Shown: positions 1 through 11,292, counted from the first letter of the stretch. The stretch is DNA of 64,000 bases from Gonocerus acuteangulatus (GCA_946811695.1 OX328132.1:129552208-129616207); one strand, 5' to 3'. The notes: generated from the letters alone by a model not told the origin. Translations and numbers: made by a program.

Positions 1-150
1 TCCTTTAAAAAAGCCAGTAGTTATTAAAAAAGACAAAAGTTTGAGTAGCTCCTCTATATTTTCAGACAGAACGCTCATTTTTGCGCCCCTGAACTACAAA
101 TGATATGCAGAATAAACCCCTAAAGTTATGACATCTCAATGCGGGACACC

Positions 151-156
<6 letters not shown>
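1..156 (-). mobile_element. Candidate end of a mariner/MITE-like element
   Basis: Read on the minus strand the segment begins acagggtgtcccgc and continues into an A/T-rich body that runs off the window edge. This GGGTGTCCC terminus, next to a TA tract, is a common end of small insect DNA transposons. Only one end is inside the window, so class and length are uncertain. Confidence 0.4.
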
Positions 157-204
<48 letters not shown>

Positions 205-216
205 GTGTGTGTGTAT
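153..216. repeat. (TA)n then (GT)n microsatellite
   Basis: About 48 bp of uninterrupted TA dinucleotides pass into a short GT run. The tract abuts the candidate transposon end, consistent with insertion at, or expansion of, a TA target. Confidence 0.95.
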
Positions 217-594
217 GTGTATAAATATATTTGCATATAAACATATATGTAGATATAGGAAGAGTATAGATTGTTAAGGGTATGCCAAGGTTGAAATCCT
301 TGGTTTACTCCATGTAGTTAATACTATACCGCGCCATTTCTTCAAGGTTACATAAGGTATTTCTAAGATGGAGAAGCTTTACCATCAAAGATAGATATTA
401 GACTTCACTTACTAGCCTGAAAAGGATTCTAATAACCTTTTACAATTCCTTTCATCATTCTATCCCATAAAAGACGAGATTATTCCCCGAGCTCCTTCCT
501 GCAGAACTGGGTCCGGATGTTTTAACTAACTACTAGTTACAGTCTGGATTGAAGGATTTCATTGCTCCGTTCATGACTGGAATTTCGTCGCCTC

Positions 595-1066
595 GCCTTT
601 AGAGTTAGAGCTCCTTCCTAGGCACTTCCTTAGTCTTAGAATTCCTTCCTCTGCTCTCCTTTAGAGCTAGAGCTCGTTCCTAGGCACTTCCTCAATCTTA
701 GAATCCTTCCTCTGCTCTCCTTTAGAGCTAGAGCTCGTTCCTAGGCACTTCCTCAGTCTTAGAATTCCGTCCTCTGCTCTCCTTTAGAGTTAAAACTCCT
801 TAGTCAGCTCGCCTTTAGAGTTACAGCTCCTTCCTAGGCACTTCCTCAGTCTTAGAATTCCTTCCTCTGCTCTCTTTTAGAGTTAGAGTTCATTCCTCGG
901 CACTTTCTGAGTCTTAGAATTCCGTCCTCTTCTCTCCTTTAGAGTTAAAACTCCTTAGTCGGCTCGCCTTTAGAGTTACAGCTCCTTCTTAGGCACTTCC
1001 TCAGTCTTAGAATTCCTTTCTCTGCTCTCCTTTAGAGTTAAAGCTCCTTCGTCGGCCCTTCCTCGT
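595..1066 (+). repeat. 62/31-bp minisatellite
   Basis: Units start with ctttagag and contain ctccttcctaggcacttcc and gtcttagaattcc. Starts at 597, 659, 720, 782 and 813 show 61-62 bp units with a half unit of 31 bp, so the array has a simple higher-order pattern. No coding potential is seen. Confidence 0.9.
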
Positions 1067-1070
1067 CGGA

Positions 1071-1310
1071 GGAAGCGAGTGACAACCTTCAAGTAGCGAT
1101 TAATTTTTGAGAAGTTAATACTCCAAAACCTTTCCTCCGTCGAGTGGAGTGATTGTTCCTGGGTGAGACCGTGGTTCGAGGAAGCGAGTGACAGCTTTTA
1201 TGTAGCGATTGATTTTTGAGAAGTTAATACTCCAAAAAATGTTCTCCGTCAAGTGGAAGGATTGTTTCTGGATGAGACCATGGTTGGAGGAAGTTCGCAG
1301 CTTTTATTGG
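1071..1310 (+). repeat. 109-bp tandem duplication
   Basis: The motif ggaagcgagtgaca begins at 1071 and 1180, and a third partial start lies at 1289. The two full copies share gagaagttaatactccaaaa and diverge at scattered bases. The array directly follows the 62-bp array. Confidence 0.85.
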
Positions 1311-1870
1311 AAACCGATTCCATGATATTTACCTTTGAGGGTTGATAAGGATCTTGTGTAATTGCCGCTGCTGCCAGTTGACCAAACAGAATCAAGCAAC
1401 AGCATTGATGAAGGTGTTTTAAGAATTCCTACAAAGGCATTGGTGAAGGTTTGGGAAGAACTCGGCTCTTGACTTGAAGTCTGTTGCCTGACCAATGTCT
1501 GCTATGAGGTAATTCTGTCTGAACTTCTCTTTCGGGTTTGTATTAATTATTACTGTAAGTTTAATGTAATAAATATCGTAATATATCATAGTTTGAAAGA
1601 CAACGAAGTTTTGGATGTTTGTAATTGAGCCTTCCGAGCAGAAGTTGAAGAGGCCGGGTGAGCAATGTAAGACGACCCCCTTCCTGTTTGTTTTTCCTCT
1701 TCAGCGAATGTTGAGAAGGCGGAGTGAGTAATTTACTCTCTTCAGTTCTCCGTGTTGGCACCTAAAATCTTTCATTTGATTTTACATTTTTTACGAAACA
1801 TCGAAAAAACATAAACTTAACTCCTAGACTTACCCGGTCCAAATAATCATACCATTAAGCTCTTCGAGGC

Positions 1871-1969
1871 GTGTCATCATTTTTTTTCACCAACATTTCG
1901 CTAGTCATGCTGCTAGCTTCCTCAGGATCAAGCCTGAGAATGAGGCGTTGGTAAAGGAAATGATGACAC
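1871..1969 (-). mobile_element. Hammerhead-ribozyme-like hairpin, probable PLE relic
   Basis: On the minus strand the order is CTGAGGA, a 5-bp stem (GCTAG/CTAGC), then GAAA, the layout of a hammerhead core with stem II. The whole unit lies between inverted arms (GTGTCATCAT and ATGATGACAC, plus ACCAAC and GTTGGT) that would extend stem III. The expected T of the cleavage dinucleotide reads C, so it is probably inactive. PLEs are known to carry such motifs, and the intact PLE near 48-51 kb has the same core with the same 30-base span. Confidence 0.45.
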
Positions 1970-1989
1970 GGTCAAAACCCGAAGGCCAG

Positions 1990-2292
1990 AATCACTGTGA
2001 AAATCTTGACTGTTCATATTCATTGCTTTCCAAATGACATTAGGGATCATGGGCCTATATAAGGGGGGCTGAGAGGCTGCAGCCCCCCCCCCGAAATTGG
2101 CAAAAATGTGCTATAAAACCCTTTAAAATAAATTATATGAGACCAATTAGATCACAAAAAAACCCAAATGCTCTCAGCCCCCCCCCGGAAATTCTTCCAG
2201 CCCCTCCCGAAATTATTTTCTGTATAGTCCCATGTTAGGGATAAGGAGGGAAACGCGTTAAAATTACTTATTTCTCGCGAGTCTGACTTTTT
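1990..2292 (+). mobile_element. Family A inverted-repeat element, right end, interrupted
   Basis: The right end of a recurrent family (see 44550-45165) is recognisable: caaatgacat, tagggataag, cgcgttaaaa, then cgcgagtctgactttttt. It is split by a small transposon inserted at 2048. The left boundary is not defined. Confidence 0.6.
2048..2234. mobile_element. 187-bp hAT-like MITE with 8-bp target duplication
   Basis: The element starts catgggcctata and ends tatagtcccatg, imperfect terminal inverted repeats of 12 bp. It is flanked by perfect copies of ttagggat at 2040-2047 and 2235-2242. Removing it rejoins a recognisable family A end. The body has C-runs followed by gaaatt, a composition common in hAT MITEs, and there is no coding capacity. 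An 8-bp duplication is typical of the hAT superfamily. Confidence 0.75.
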
Positions 2293-2727
2293 TTTAATCA
2301 GTTTTGCGTTTTACTTAAGGTTTCAAGGCTTGCAAAATCTTGCTTAAAAATCTTCAGCCCAGTCTTGATATTTACACAATTCCCAGCGGATATTTTAAGT
2401 TATAATATTAGAGTTGTAAAATTCTTTAGTATTTTTGAAGATATCTTGAAAAGTCCGACTTCACCTTGGCATGCTTCCGTTCTAATTACTTATTAAACGT
2501 GTAGTCGGAATCTTATTAACGCCAAAACGTAAGTTCTACGATTTCCTTTTCGCGCCAATTTCGTTTAAAATACCATGTTCCACAAGGGCCTTTAAGGTGG
2601 ATATTTGATATTGGCACCTCCGGAATTCAACATAAGGTCGATGTGTGTAGCAGAGTTTCCTGCTGGAGGGATTTTTGGAAAGATAACGAACAATTATGGG
2701 GGGGGGGTTAACGAAACGAAGCCATTG

Positions 2728-2856
2728 TATTCGTCTGTGGCAGAAGGTCAATTTTATAAAAACACACTTTCTTTCCTCTGTACCTGAGCTTAATAAAAGA
2801 GTACAGAGGAAAGAAAGTGTGTTTTTATAAAATTGACCTTCTGCCACAGACGAATA
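2728..2856. repeat. Perfect 56-bp inverted repeat (foldback)
   Basis: Arms at 2728-2783 and 2801-2856 are exact reverse complements around a 17-base loop. Short open frames on both strands here are mirror images of the palindrome and not genes. A perfect arm of this length implies recent formation. Confidence 0.9.
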
Positions 2857-3204
2857 TATTGAAAAATAGGGTCACTGTCTTATATAATGAAGCCAATGTA
2901 TTTCTGCGGCTGAAGTGGCCGAATCAAAATTCACGCATAACCCTAGTCTACAGGAAAGGCATTGGGCTCACCTACTATAAGCAGAACAAGTCCGTTACTC
3001 CTCAAGTCTGTTGAACTAGTAATAGTATAGTAGTACAGCTACTAGTATCTTTCCACCAACCAACAAATCCTAGTTTGGATGAATCCTAATTGTAAATAAA
3101 ATGAAATATAAAATTGTATTCTTATCCCGGGACATTTCCCTAAGGAATAATTTCTAATTTGACTAGGGATTGAGTGAAATTTTCAGGGATAAACAGAGTT
3201 TGAA

Positions 3205-3640
3205 GAATCGTTATTTCAAGGTTTCTAGGTTGGTAGCATGGCGGACAGAAATGGGTAAGGAATTCCATAGCGAAGTGGCACGGGGGACAAATGATAATCG
3301 AATCATCGAATGTGAGGTGGGAAGGAATATTAAGATCGGGAAATCGGGAGAGGGTGTTATGGAATAGAACAGAGGTTCTACAGAGGGGAACAAGGAGTTG
3401 GGAGATATAAGGTCTTCGGGATTGAATGACTTGGTAAAGGACTGAGCCGAGGAAGAACTGGCGACGATAAACAGCTTATTGAATTCGTGGTAAAAGTGTG
3501 ATATGTGGGAAGCTCTGGGGATAAAACGAATGAAGCAGTTGAATTCTGACTAGAGGTCGCCAGAAAGTCCACCGTCCAACAACCACAGTCGAACTGGGGG
3601 GGGGGGGGGAAGGGCAGTTGATGGGTTTTCCTTGGCAAAT
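3205..3640 (-). pseudogene. LINE reverse-transcriptase C-terminal remnant
   Basis: The minus strand encodes a peptide around 3211-3393 ending FVPRATSLWNSLP with ISVRHATNLETLK. This resembles the end of jockey/CR1-type polyproteins, where a hydrophobic RAT.LWNSLP block closes the protein. A second minus-strand frame (3378-3638) is proline-rich with an overlapping, shifted frame, so the reading frame is broken. It lies downstream, in element orientation, of the RT remnant at 4660-5225 and probably belongs to the same insertion. A G-run at 3595-3609 interrupts it. Confidence 0.6.
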
Positions 3641-3644
3641 AGCG

Positions 3645-4655
3645 GGAGAGGTTGAGCGACGGGAAATTTAAGAGATACTATCTTTCCCTGGAATAGTTTT
3701 GATCGATAGGATTCCAAGGCTTTTAACGAGTGTACAGTATCTTATACCTATGCTGTTGTGGTAAAGGGCTGTGTACTAGTTAAAGTAATTCAATCTATAA
3801 AAATAAATTGAATAGATACTCTAGGCCTGAACATTGCTTAGCAACATTGCTGGTTCTATAATTGGATAAAAATAAATGAAAATTTATTTATTTATTAATT
3901 GAATGAAAGTGATTTGGGCGAAGATAAATTATGGAAATTAAGTGAATAATAAATTACAATATATTACATGAATATACATGAGTTGTGGGTGATACTTGAG
4001 CTAAAGGCAGGAACATAATCAGTTAGTGGTTAGTTGTGTTGAAAATTAAATGAAACATGCTACAAATTTGATATATGTAATTTAAAATAATGGAAGTGCT
4101 TGGTGTAATCTCGAATGAAGATGACGAAAATAGGTTGTTGGTATGTTGTTTCTTGGACTCTGATATTTATGTTGAAGAGCATAAAATCTGTTGCCGACCA
4201 TCTCTCCTCCCTCGCCAGGATAGTCCTTTCTTCTTCTCACTTATAATTTTGGAGGAACAATTGAGTAAGAAGTAGCAAAAGACACTTGTGCCTGGAAGAA
4301 TGTGCAGCCTGCTTTTATACTCTCTGTGAACAAAGTTCACCTGTGAGCGGTGTGCCAACGAGGCGGGGAGTTCGGCATACAGCCGCTAGGAGGCACTAGG
4401 TGACAGGGAAAGCATTTGATCTTCGGATTTTGCGACGTATCCTTAATGTGATGCAAGTAATGTGCTTCGGGGAAATATTGTTCAGATGGATGAGTCTCAT
4501 CCCTGAACAGGCTGGACAAGAGAAAGTTGAACTTACGAGGGATTGGGGAGCTATTACAATGGCTTTGGGTTTGTCTGGATTCAGGAAAGCTTATTAGCTC
4601 CTGCCCACGCATTGATATTATAGAGATCTACTTGTTGTTTGTCCACATCATCTCG
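3645..4655. other. Spacer between LINE fragments
   Basis: Low-complexity A/T-rich sequence at 3780-4100 is followed by sequence that may be a highly decayed middle part of the LINE. Minus-strand frames at 4167-4612 lack recognisable motifs. No confident gene is seen. Confidence 0.4.
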
Positions 4656-4659
4656 TTAC

Positions 4660-5225
4660 AATCAGGGCTTAACGGTATCATAGGTAGATTTGGGGGTCGT
4701 GAGCGTAAAGATGGAACATGGAATGGACAATGGGAAGAGGAAGATCATTGATGTAAGAGACAAGAAGAAGACTTGTTGATAGGGAATTGCTGTCGGGGAT
4801 GACCACGTATTGGGTTGGATTCTATAGAAAGGATTGCAAGCTGATGGCATTGTTGAACAACTAAATGGTTAGTGGAGGGGGATAGGGGAGTTTTGTGGGA
4901 AGGATTTGATGGTCGACGGTATAAAATACTTCAGAAAAATCTAGGAGAACTAGGATAGTGAGTTGTTGGTTGTCTAGGGGAGGTTTAAAGTCATTGGTGA
5001 TTTTTATGAGATTGCCTAGAATGAGGTGGGCTGATCCCAGACTGGATAAGCATAACGAGAGGGGTCTCTTCAAGGTGGTTGGACAGGTAGGATTCGACCA
5101 AACGCTCTAAAGGTTTGGAGAGATTGGGTAAAAATGAGATAGGACGGATATCTTTCGGAGAGCATGGGTTTGAAAGTTTGTTAAGAGTGCGGACCATGGC
5201 TGGGAAAAATCGAGTTTTCAAAGGA
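4660..5225 (-). pseudogene. LINE reverse-transcriptase domain, broken
   Basis: Two shifted minus-strand frames carry RT motifs in the correct order. The first, near 5100-5221, has KDIRPISFLPNLSKPLERLV, like the RPI.LLP...K..E.L block of jockey-type RTs. The second, near 4861-5073, has LVLLDFSEVFYTVDHQIL, the motif A region in which the usual F.KAFDTVDH is altered to FSEVFYTVDH. The change of the catalytic-region DT to YT, together with the frame breaks, indicates a dead copy. No 5' end or endonuclease domain is visible, so the element is 5'-truncated. Confidence 0.7.
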
Positions 5226-6265
5226 AAAGACAGGCATTAATTAGCACACTTGGGCATACTTATAGTTAAAAATATGAATAGGAATGTATTGCACCTTACT
5301 GATTTGTAAACACGAATATAAATAAATTCGTAGTCATAAGCCTAAATAAATGTGCATTTGTATTCACGTGTACTAATACAAATACAGTAATTATATTTAC
5401 ATAAATTTTATTCACCATGATTATTAAAATAAGATTTTTCCTCGGAATTGGGAAGGAGGAAATGTGCTAAAAGTTTAAGTATATGTATTCTTATTTTTTT
5501 AAAGTTGGCTACAGCTTTGCTGGTACTTTCTCCTTATATCCAACCTTTCGCCTTTAAACGAATGAAATATGGGGCAAAGTTTATTAAAATTTTCCGAGAA
5601 GCTTCATTAGTTCTTGTTAAGGAAATGTTGGTTAGGCTGGATTTCCATAAAGGAAAGGTTTCACTGCTCCATGTCCTCCTAACTGGATGTACTTGGAAGC
5701 ACTGCTCTGGGAATACACAGACAATACAGTGGGAGTTATGGACACATGGAAAATACCTTTAGCTCTCTCCAATCTCCATTATTTAAGGATTCCGGGTGAA
5801 GTAGATTCATTCGATTGATTCTGAAAATAGAAACCGGCTGTTTTAAAATAAATATCTGGGATTTAGCACTTTATAATATTCATTGGATTAAACCTACATT
5901 ATAGGTTATACCCTAAATGAAGGAGTAACTGAAACAGTTTTGCTATCGCAATCAATTCAATAACCGACGGCACTCCTGCGTCGATTAAAGCATTTCTTCA
6001 AGTTGACGATTTACTTAAAAATCTACTAAACCGGCTAAACTACTAAACATGGTCAGCGAACAGAAATTTGAAATTCTCCACAGAAAAAACAAAATGTATT
6101 ATGATTTTAAGAAAAAAGATACTTTGTCCAGATCTACGTATGCAGAATCAAACTCTAAATTTCTCAAAATAAATCTATCTAGTATCTATGACTCATATTA
6201 GATAGGAAACTAACCTGGATAAACCACATTAAATACCTACGAGAGGAGTGCTTTAAGTGACTCAC
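5226..6265. other. No gene seen; A/T-rich spacer
   Basis: A plus-strand open frame at 5448-5762 (104 codons) has no recognisable motif, signal peptide or repeats, and its composition matches the flanks. I find no RNA gene or transposon end in this stretch. Confidence 0.5.
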
Positions 6266-7812
6266 AAGGAAACATCCCCAAGGGTCCGGGGCCGATGTTC
6301 TTGAAATTTTGTGTGGTTATTTAACACCTGAAAATAATCGATACGTATTTTTTTATATCGGCCCAATCGCACGTTTAAGGGGTAAAAGCACCCTTCCAAA
6401 GTACACTTGAAATATTCTAACAAGGGTATACAGTGGTGGAGTCACCGATTTGGTCCATTTTTTTCAGGTGATTCTGCGTCGAAACATAGTCGACACGTGC
6501 CCGAGCGTTCCGTCCAATGTGCCTTAGGAGCTGAGAAATAACACATAAATAATACTTTTTACCTCCAATACCGAGAGATACCAGAGACTACTTCCGGAGA
6601 AGAAAAAAGTATTATTTTTCTGGTGATTCTGCGTCGAAACATAGTCGACACGTGCCCGAGCGTTCCGTCCAATGTGCCTTAGGAGCTGAGAAATAACACA
6701 TAAATAATACTTTTTACCTCCAATACCGAGAGATACCAGAGACTACTTCCGGAGAAGAAAAAAGTATTATTTTTCTGGTGATTCTGCGTCGAAACATAGT
6801 CGACACGTGCCCGAGCGATCCGTCCAATGTGCCTTAGGAGCTGAGAAATAACACATAAATAATACTTTTTACCTCCAATACCGAGAGATACCAGAGACTA
6901 CTTCCGGAGAAGAAAAAAGTATTATTTTTCTGGTGATTCTGCGTCGAAACATAGTCGACACGTGCCCGAGCGATCCGTCCAATGTGCCTTAGGAGCTGAG
7001 AAATAACACATAAATAATACTTTTTACCTCCAATACCGAGAGATACCAGAGACTACTTCCGGAGAAGAAAAAAGTATTATTTTTCTGGTGATTCTGCGTC
7101 GAAACATAGTCGACACGTGCCCGAGCGTTCCGTCCAATGTGCCTTAGGAGCTGAGAAATAACACATAAATAATACTTTTTACCTCCAATACCGAGAGATA
7201 CCAGAGACTACTTCCGGAGAAGAAAAAAGTATTATTTTTTGTTTTCGATGATATTTACATTATTGGGGTTTCTTGGGATGCTGATTTTAAATCTGCTATT
7301 ATTTTTGGCATAGAAAAATGTATATGGCTAGTTTGCGTCCAACGTAAGCATATTTTTGAATTTATTTGACAAAATATAAACGATTGTCCAACGATTGTAT
7401 TTGTTCTTTAATCTACTCTCTAAAAGAACTGAATTGGTGAAAGAATCATGTCAATATAATTTTCTAAACTCCATATATATAAAATAAAGCATTTTCAACC
7501 TATTTTATTTTATTTCTCACTCTTAAGACGTATTGGACAAAATGCTGGACACGTGTCAACTATTTTTCGATGTAGAATTACCAGAATAAAATTGGACCAA
7601 ATCTGTGACCCCACCACTGTATACTCCCCTTGTTAGAATATTAGAATATACTCCCTTATATTAGAATATAAGTTTACTTTAGAAGAGTGCTTTCACCCCT
7701 TAAACGTGCGATTGGGCCGATATAAAAAAAATACGTATGGCTTATATTCACGTGTTTAATAAATATACAAAGTTTCATAAAAATCGACTCCGGACACTTG
7801 GGGATGTTCCCT
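6266..7812. mobile_element. Family C: long inverted-repeat element with internal satellite
   Basis: The left end (aaggaaacatccccaag at 6266) and right end (cttggggatgttccctt, ending 7812) are inverted. The arms continue inward through atcggcccaatcgcacgttt and tatacagtggtgg for roughly 290 bp. The right arm has diverged from the left by substitutions and a short local duplication near 7630-7670. The interior is a five-copy 155-bp array; no transposase is visible. It is best read as a nonautonomous TIR element in which part of one arm has become tandemly repeated. A second partial copy lies at 24885-25140. Confidence 0.75.
6468..7240 (+). repeat. 155-bp tandem array (5 copies) inside an inverted repeat
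   Basis: Units beginning gtgattctgcgtcgaaac start at 6468, 6623, 6778, 6933 and 7088, an exact 155-bp period. Copies differ only at a t/a site in cgagcg(t/a)tccg. The first half of the unit is also the inner part of the host element's terminal inverted repeat, so the array grew from the arm itself. Confidence 0.95.
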
Positions 7813-8330
7813 TATTAGTATTGGAGTGCCCAGTCAACTCAATATACATATAAATGTAGCAGAAGTTCTTAAAAATTGTCAGCCAACTATAGACAAACTG
7901 ATTCAAGTCCTAAAAACCTGCGGTATATATACAATGCTTTTAATGATAAGGAATAAATAAAAAATTATATAAAGAGAAAATATAAAACGAATAAAGAGAA
8001 ACGCAATGAACAGTAAATAAAAACTATAAAGACAACTCAAAAATATGAAACAGACATTAATAGAGACTAGGGCGTAATACCTTAGCAGTTACTCGCCCAA
8101 ATAAATCTCAAACAGTGAAACAGTGTTCTTTGTTTGCACGAGTGAACATGTGCAAAGAATCATTCCCTCGTCATCCGTAAGAATGAGATCAAAGATGGCG
8201 ACTGGTACACAGTCTTGGGATATTCTTTACATAAAGGCTCCCAGGACTTTTTATCACCAGATGATTAATCGCTTTAATTATATGATCCGGTAAAAACAAA
8301 TACAGGTAAATATAATTGATTTAAACCGGG
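7813..8330. other. No gene seen; A-rich spacer
   Basis: A-rich unique sequence with no recognisable motif on either strand. Confidence 0.5.
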
Positions 8331-8430
8331 AAAAAGTCCGACTCGCAGGAACTTCGTCATCTTAGCGCGGGTCCGTTGTTATCCCTAGTGTCATTAGTAA
8401 AGGAATAGAAGCAGTTATTGGTAGGTTTTT
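8331..8430 (+). mobile_element. Family A left end
   Basis: aaaaagtccgactcgcagga is followed by the tcatcttagcgcggg block and ccctagtgtcattagtaaag, matching the left inverted repeat of the two-ended copy at 44550. No matching right end lies nearby, so this is a fragment. Confidence 0.65.
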
Positions 8431-8454
8431 ATCTTTCGTCGAATAGGGCCCGTT

Positions 8455-8505
8455 CTCTAGGCTTTCTGAATTGTAAATTTTTCTAGTCGGCACTTCCGGA
8501 TTGCA
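8455..8505 (-). mobile_element. Family B fragment
   Basis: The minus strand reads caatccggaagtgccgacta then gaaaatt and a cctagaga motif, the start of the family B repeats near 31.7, 40.9 and 42.6 kb. Only about 50 bp is present. Confidence 0.55.
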
Positions 8506-8703
8506 AACAATTCCATCTATAACTCTTCGTTGCCTCGACTATTAGTCGACAGTTGTTGCCAAATTTCAGATTTTACGATGAACACTGAAATTGTTTGTTT
8601 TTGTTTTGAATGAAAAGATATAAAATAGGGAAGTAATATATATTATTACTACTATTACAGTTATAGATGGAAATTTTGTTCTAAAAATTTCCATCTATAA
8701 CTG
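8506..8703. repeat. Family D repeat ending in a 20-bp hairpin
   Basis: The segment ccatctataactcttcgttg, then attagtcgacag and aagtaatatatatta, recurs at 26577-26700. It ends in inverted arms at 8658-8677 and 8684-8703 (cagttatagatggaaatttt and its complement). Confidence 0.6.
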
Positions 8704-9195
8704 TCGGCTGGCTGGACTGTAGTGGAATATGTCAGATGACATATCCCTCTACTCCACTTAAACCATTCGAGACCGATTGCACACCGTGTGTGAAACTGAC
8801 TTCCCGAAGCTATAAGACGGCCTACACACCATGTGTGCAATTGTTTCCCGAAACTATAAGACTGCCTGCACACCGTGTGCGAAATAACTGTAATGTGTAA
8901 TTATCAGTTATAAACGAGTAACCTAGCCGTCGAAATATGGTTTTTCTAGAACTAATAAAATCTGTAAAGTACTAGAAAACCAGATTTAACTGTCCTCAAT
9001 TCGCTCCTAGTATTAAAATTTTTCCAAAGAATGAACTCCACACCCGGTGTGCAATGATCTTATTTATGTGAAATAATTTAAGAATTGGGTGATTTCCATA
9101 GTACGCACGTCTTTTTAATTAAAAATGAACAATATAAAGAAAAAAAATCGCTCCTGGGGTTCGGAAATGGAAAAATGTTGTATGGAAAAATGGTT
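8704..9195. other. Short diverged repeats, no gene
   Basis: Three loose repeats containing cacaccgtgtg and ctataagac occur at 8780-8885. The remainder is A/T-rich without motifs. Confidence 0.5.
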
Positions 9196-9204
9196 CTATG
9201 GAAA

Positions 9205-10245
9205 AATGTTGAGATAAGTCGATAAGAGATAGGAGCCAACTTTCACCAAGAAATAAGTGCTTAAGGCATAGGAATCCACGTTAATCAATAAATAAGATGT
9301 TAAGGTATAGCATACAACGTTAATAACAAAATAAGTGTACTGGAAATAGGAAACAACTCTATCCAAAAGATTAGCCGATAAGGGATAGGAAACAAAGCTA
9401 CTCAAGAGATAAGCGGATAAGGGATAAGAAACAAAGCTACTCAAGTGATAAGCGGATAAGGGATAAGAAAGAAAGCTCCTCAGGAGATAAGGGGATAAGG
9501 ATAGGAAACAAAGCTACTCAAGTGATAAGCGGATAAGGGATAAGAAACAAAGCTACTCAAGTGATAAGCGGATAAGGGATAAGAAAGAAAGCTCCTCAGG
9601 AGATAAGGGGATAAGGATAGGAAACAAAGCTACTCAAGTGATAAGCGGATAAGGGATAAGAAACAGAGCTACTCAAATGATAAGCGGATAAGGGATATGA
9701 AACAAAGCTACTCAAGAGATAAGCGGATAAGTGATAAGACACAAGCTACTCAAGTGATAAGCGGATAAGGGATAAGAAAGAAAGATCCTCAGGAGATAAG
9801 GGGATAAGGATAGGAAACAAAGCTACTCAAGTGATAAGCGGATAAGGGATAAGAAAGAAAGATCCTCAGGAGATAAGGGGATAAGGATAGGAAACAAAGC
9901 TACTCAAGTGATAAGCGGATAAGGGATAAGAAAGAAAGATCCTCAGGAGATAAGGGGATAAGGATAGGAAACAAAGCTACTCAAGTGATAAGCGGATAAG
10001 GGATAAGAAACAGAGCTACTCAAGTGATAGGCGGATAAGGGATAAGAAAGAAAGCTCCTCAGGAGATAAGGGGATAAGGATAGGAAACAAAGCTACTCAA
10101 GTGATAAGCGGATAAGGAATAAGAAATAGAGCTACTCAAGTGATAAGCGGATAAGAAATAGGAATCAACATTAATCTAGAAATAAGTAGATAAGGGATTG
10201 GAAACAACGTTATTCAAAAGATAAGTGGATAAGGGATAAGCATAT
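9205..10245 (+). repeat. 39-bp minisatellite
   Basis: The unit is near gctactcaagtgataagcgg followed by ataagggataagaaacaaa; starts at 9397 and 9436 give a 39-bp period. A variant with gctcctcaggagataagggg alternates through the middle, giving a higher-order pattern. Edge units are more diverged than central ones, as expected from unequal exchange. Confidence 0.93.
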
Positions 10246-10945
10246 ATATACCCCAGCGAAGTAACTTAAAACAAAACAAGTATATATATATATACACGAA
10301 GTTTCGATGATTTTAATGGAAGACAATTCAAACATATGACGGATGAATTAATTGAGGACAAACAGCTTTCATAAATCCCAAGTAAATGGAATTTTTGGAG
10401 GAGGAAATTAGCTTGAGTTGATTTTGTCGTTGAAGGATTTAGAGCTGTCAACAATGGACAGCTTTAATTTTCTCATTAATGGAGCTGCAGTAATGACAAT
10501 TTGTTGGTTCTCTAGATGGAATTCTGTTTTGTCGGCGGATTGTTTATTTGGAAAGAGGCTGAAGAAAAACATTTCAACATTATGCAAAGAACATTTTATA
10601 AAGCCAACCTGGAAATACAGCGTGGATTCGTGAATTTTTTTCCTCCTCATCCTATACTATACTCATCTCCTCATGTTAAACAATGTTCAAGGCATATGCC
10701 ATTCCTACAAACTATGATATAGGAATTTTTGTTACATTTGAAGTAAAGGAAGGAGAAAAAATGAATTATTGAATTAACTGTGTTAGACTTTTATATTCTG
10801 TAAAATATGTTGAAAATGGAGATAATTGTTGTACTAAATTGGTTGAGTCGTTGTGGATTTTTTTTATTTGGTATATGAAAAAAATATAGAGAAGTAAATA
10901 AGTTTAAAAAGGGAATTGGGATCTGGTACAGCAGAATGAAGAAGA
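10246..10945. other. No recognisable gene
   Basis: Open frames on both strands at 10266-10722 overlap each other and carry no recognisable domain. A short TA run lies near 10285. Confidence 0.4.
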
Positions 10946-11278
10946 CTACTTTCATCATCCATGCGTCCTCCCTTGACACCGTCTAGCTGCGTCCTACCCC
11001 CTCTACCGCATATTGCCCCACCCCGGCTCTCAACCCCCGCCACGCCCCACTACCCCCTCCACTGGCTTAATGTCTTACGGTCCGCCTATCGGCTTAAGAC
11101 CGGTGACTCCGGGAGGGTCGGTCAGTCTTTCCTGGAACACACTCAAGACCTGCACACTTATTTGGGAACAACTGCGACTTGCCTTTTCTTTCTCTCAAGC
11201 CCTACAAGCCTCCAGTCCCTCTGCGGCACAGAAGCCCCGAGTTGCCGCACCCGCCTTAGTATCGGCTCAGTAACATAT

Positions 11279-11292
11279 TGGCGCCCAACGGG
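11279..11292 (+). promoter_or_regulatory. Candidate retroelement primer-binding site
   Basis: tggcgcccaacg is the complement of the 3' end of a tRNA-Lys isoacceptor. It would sit two to three bases after the end of a 5' LTR. The adjoining G-run has expanded to ten G, so the copy is degenerate. Confidence 0.6.

Noticed and set aside
2536..3014. Pair of overlapping coding frames around 2.5-3.0 kb
   Set aside because: Their similar peptide segments are the two arms of the perfect palindrome read on both strands.
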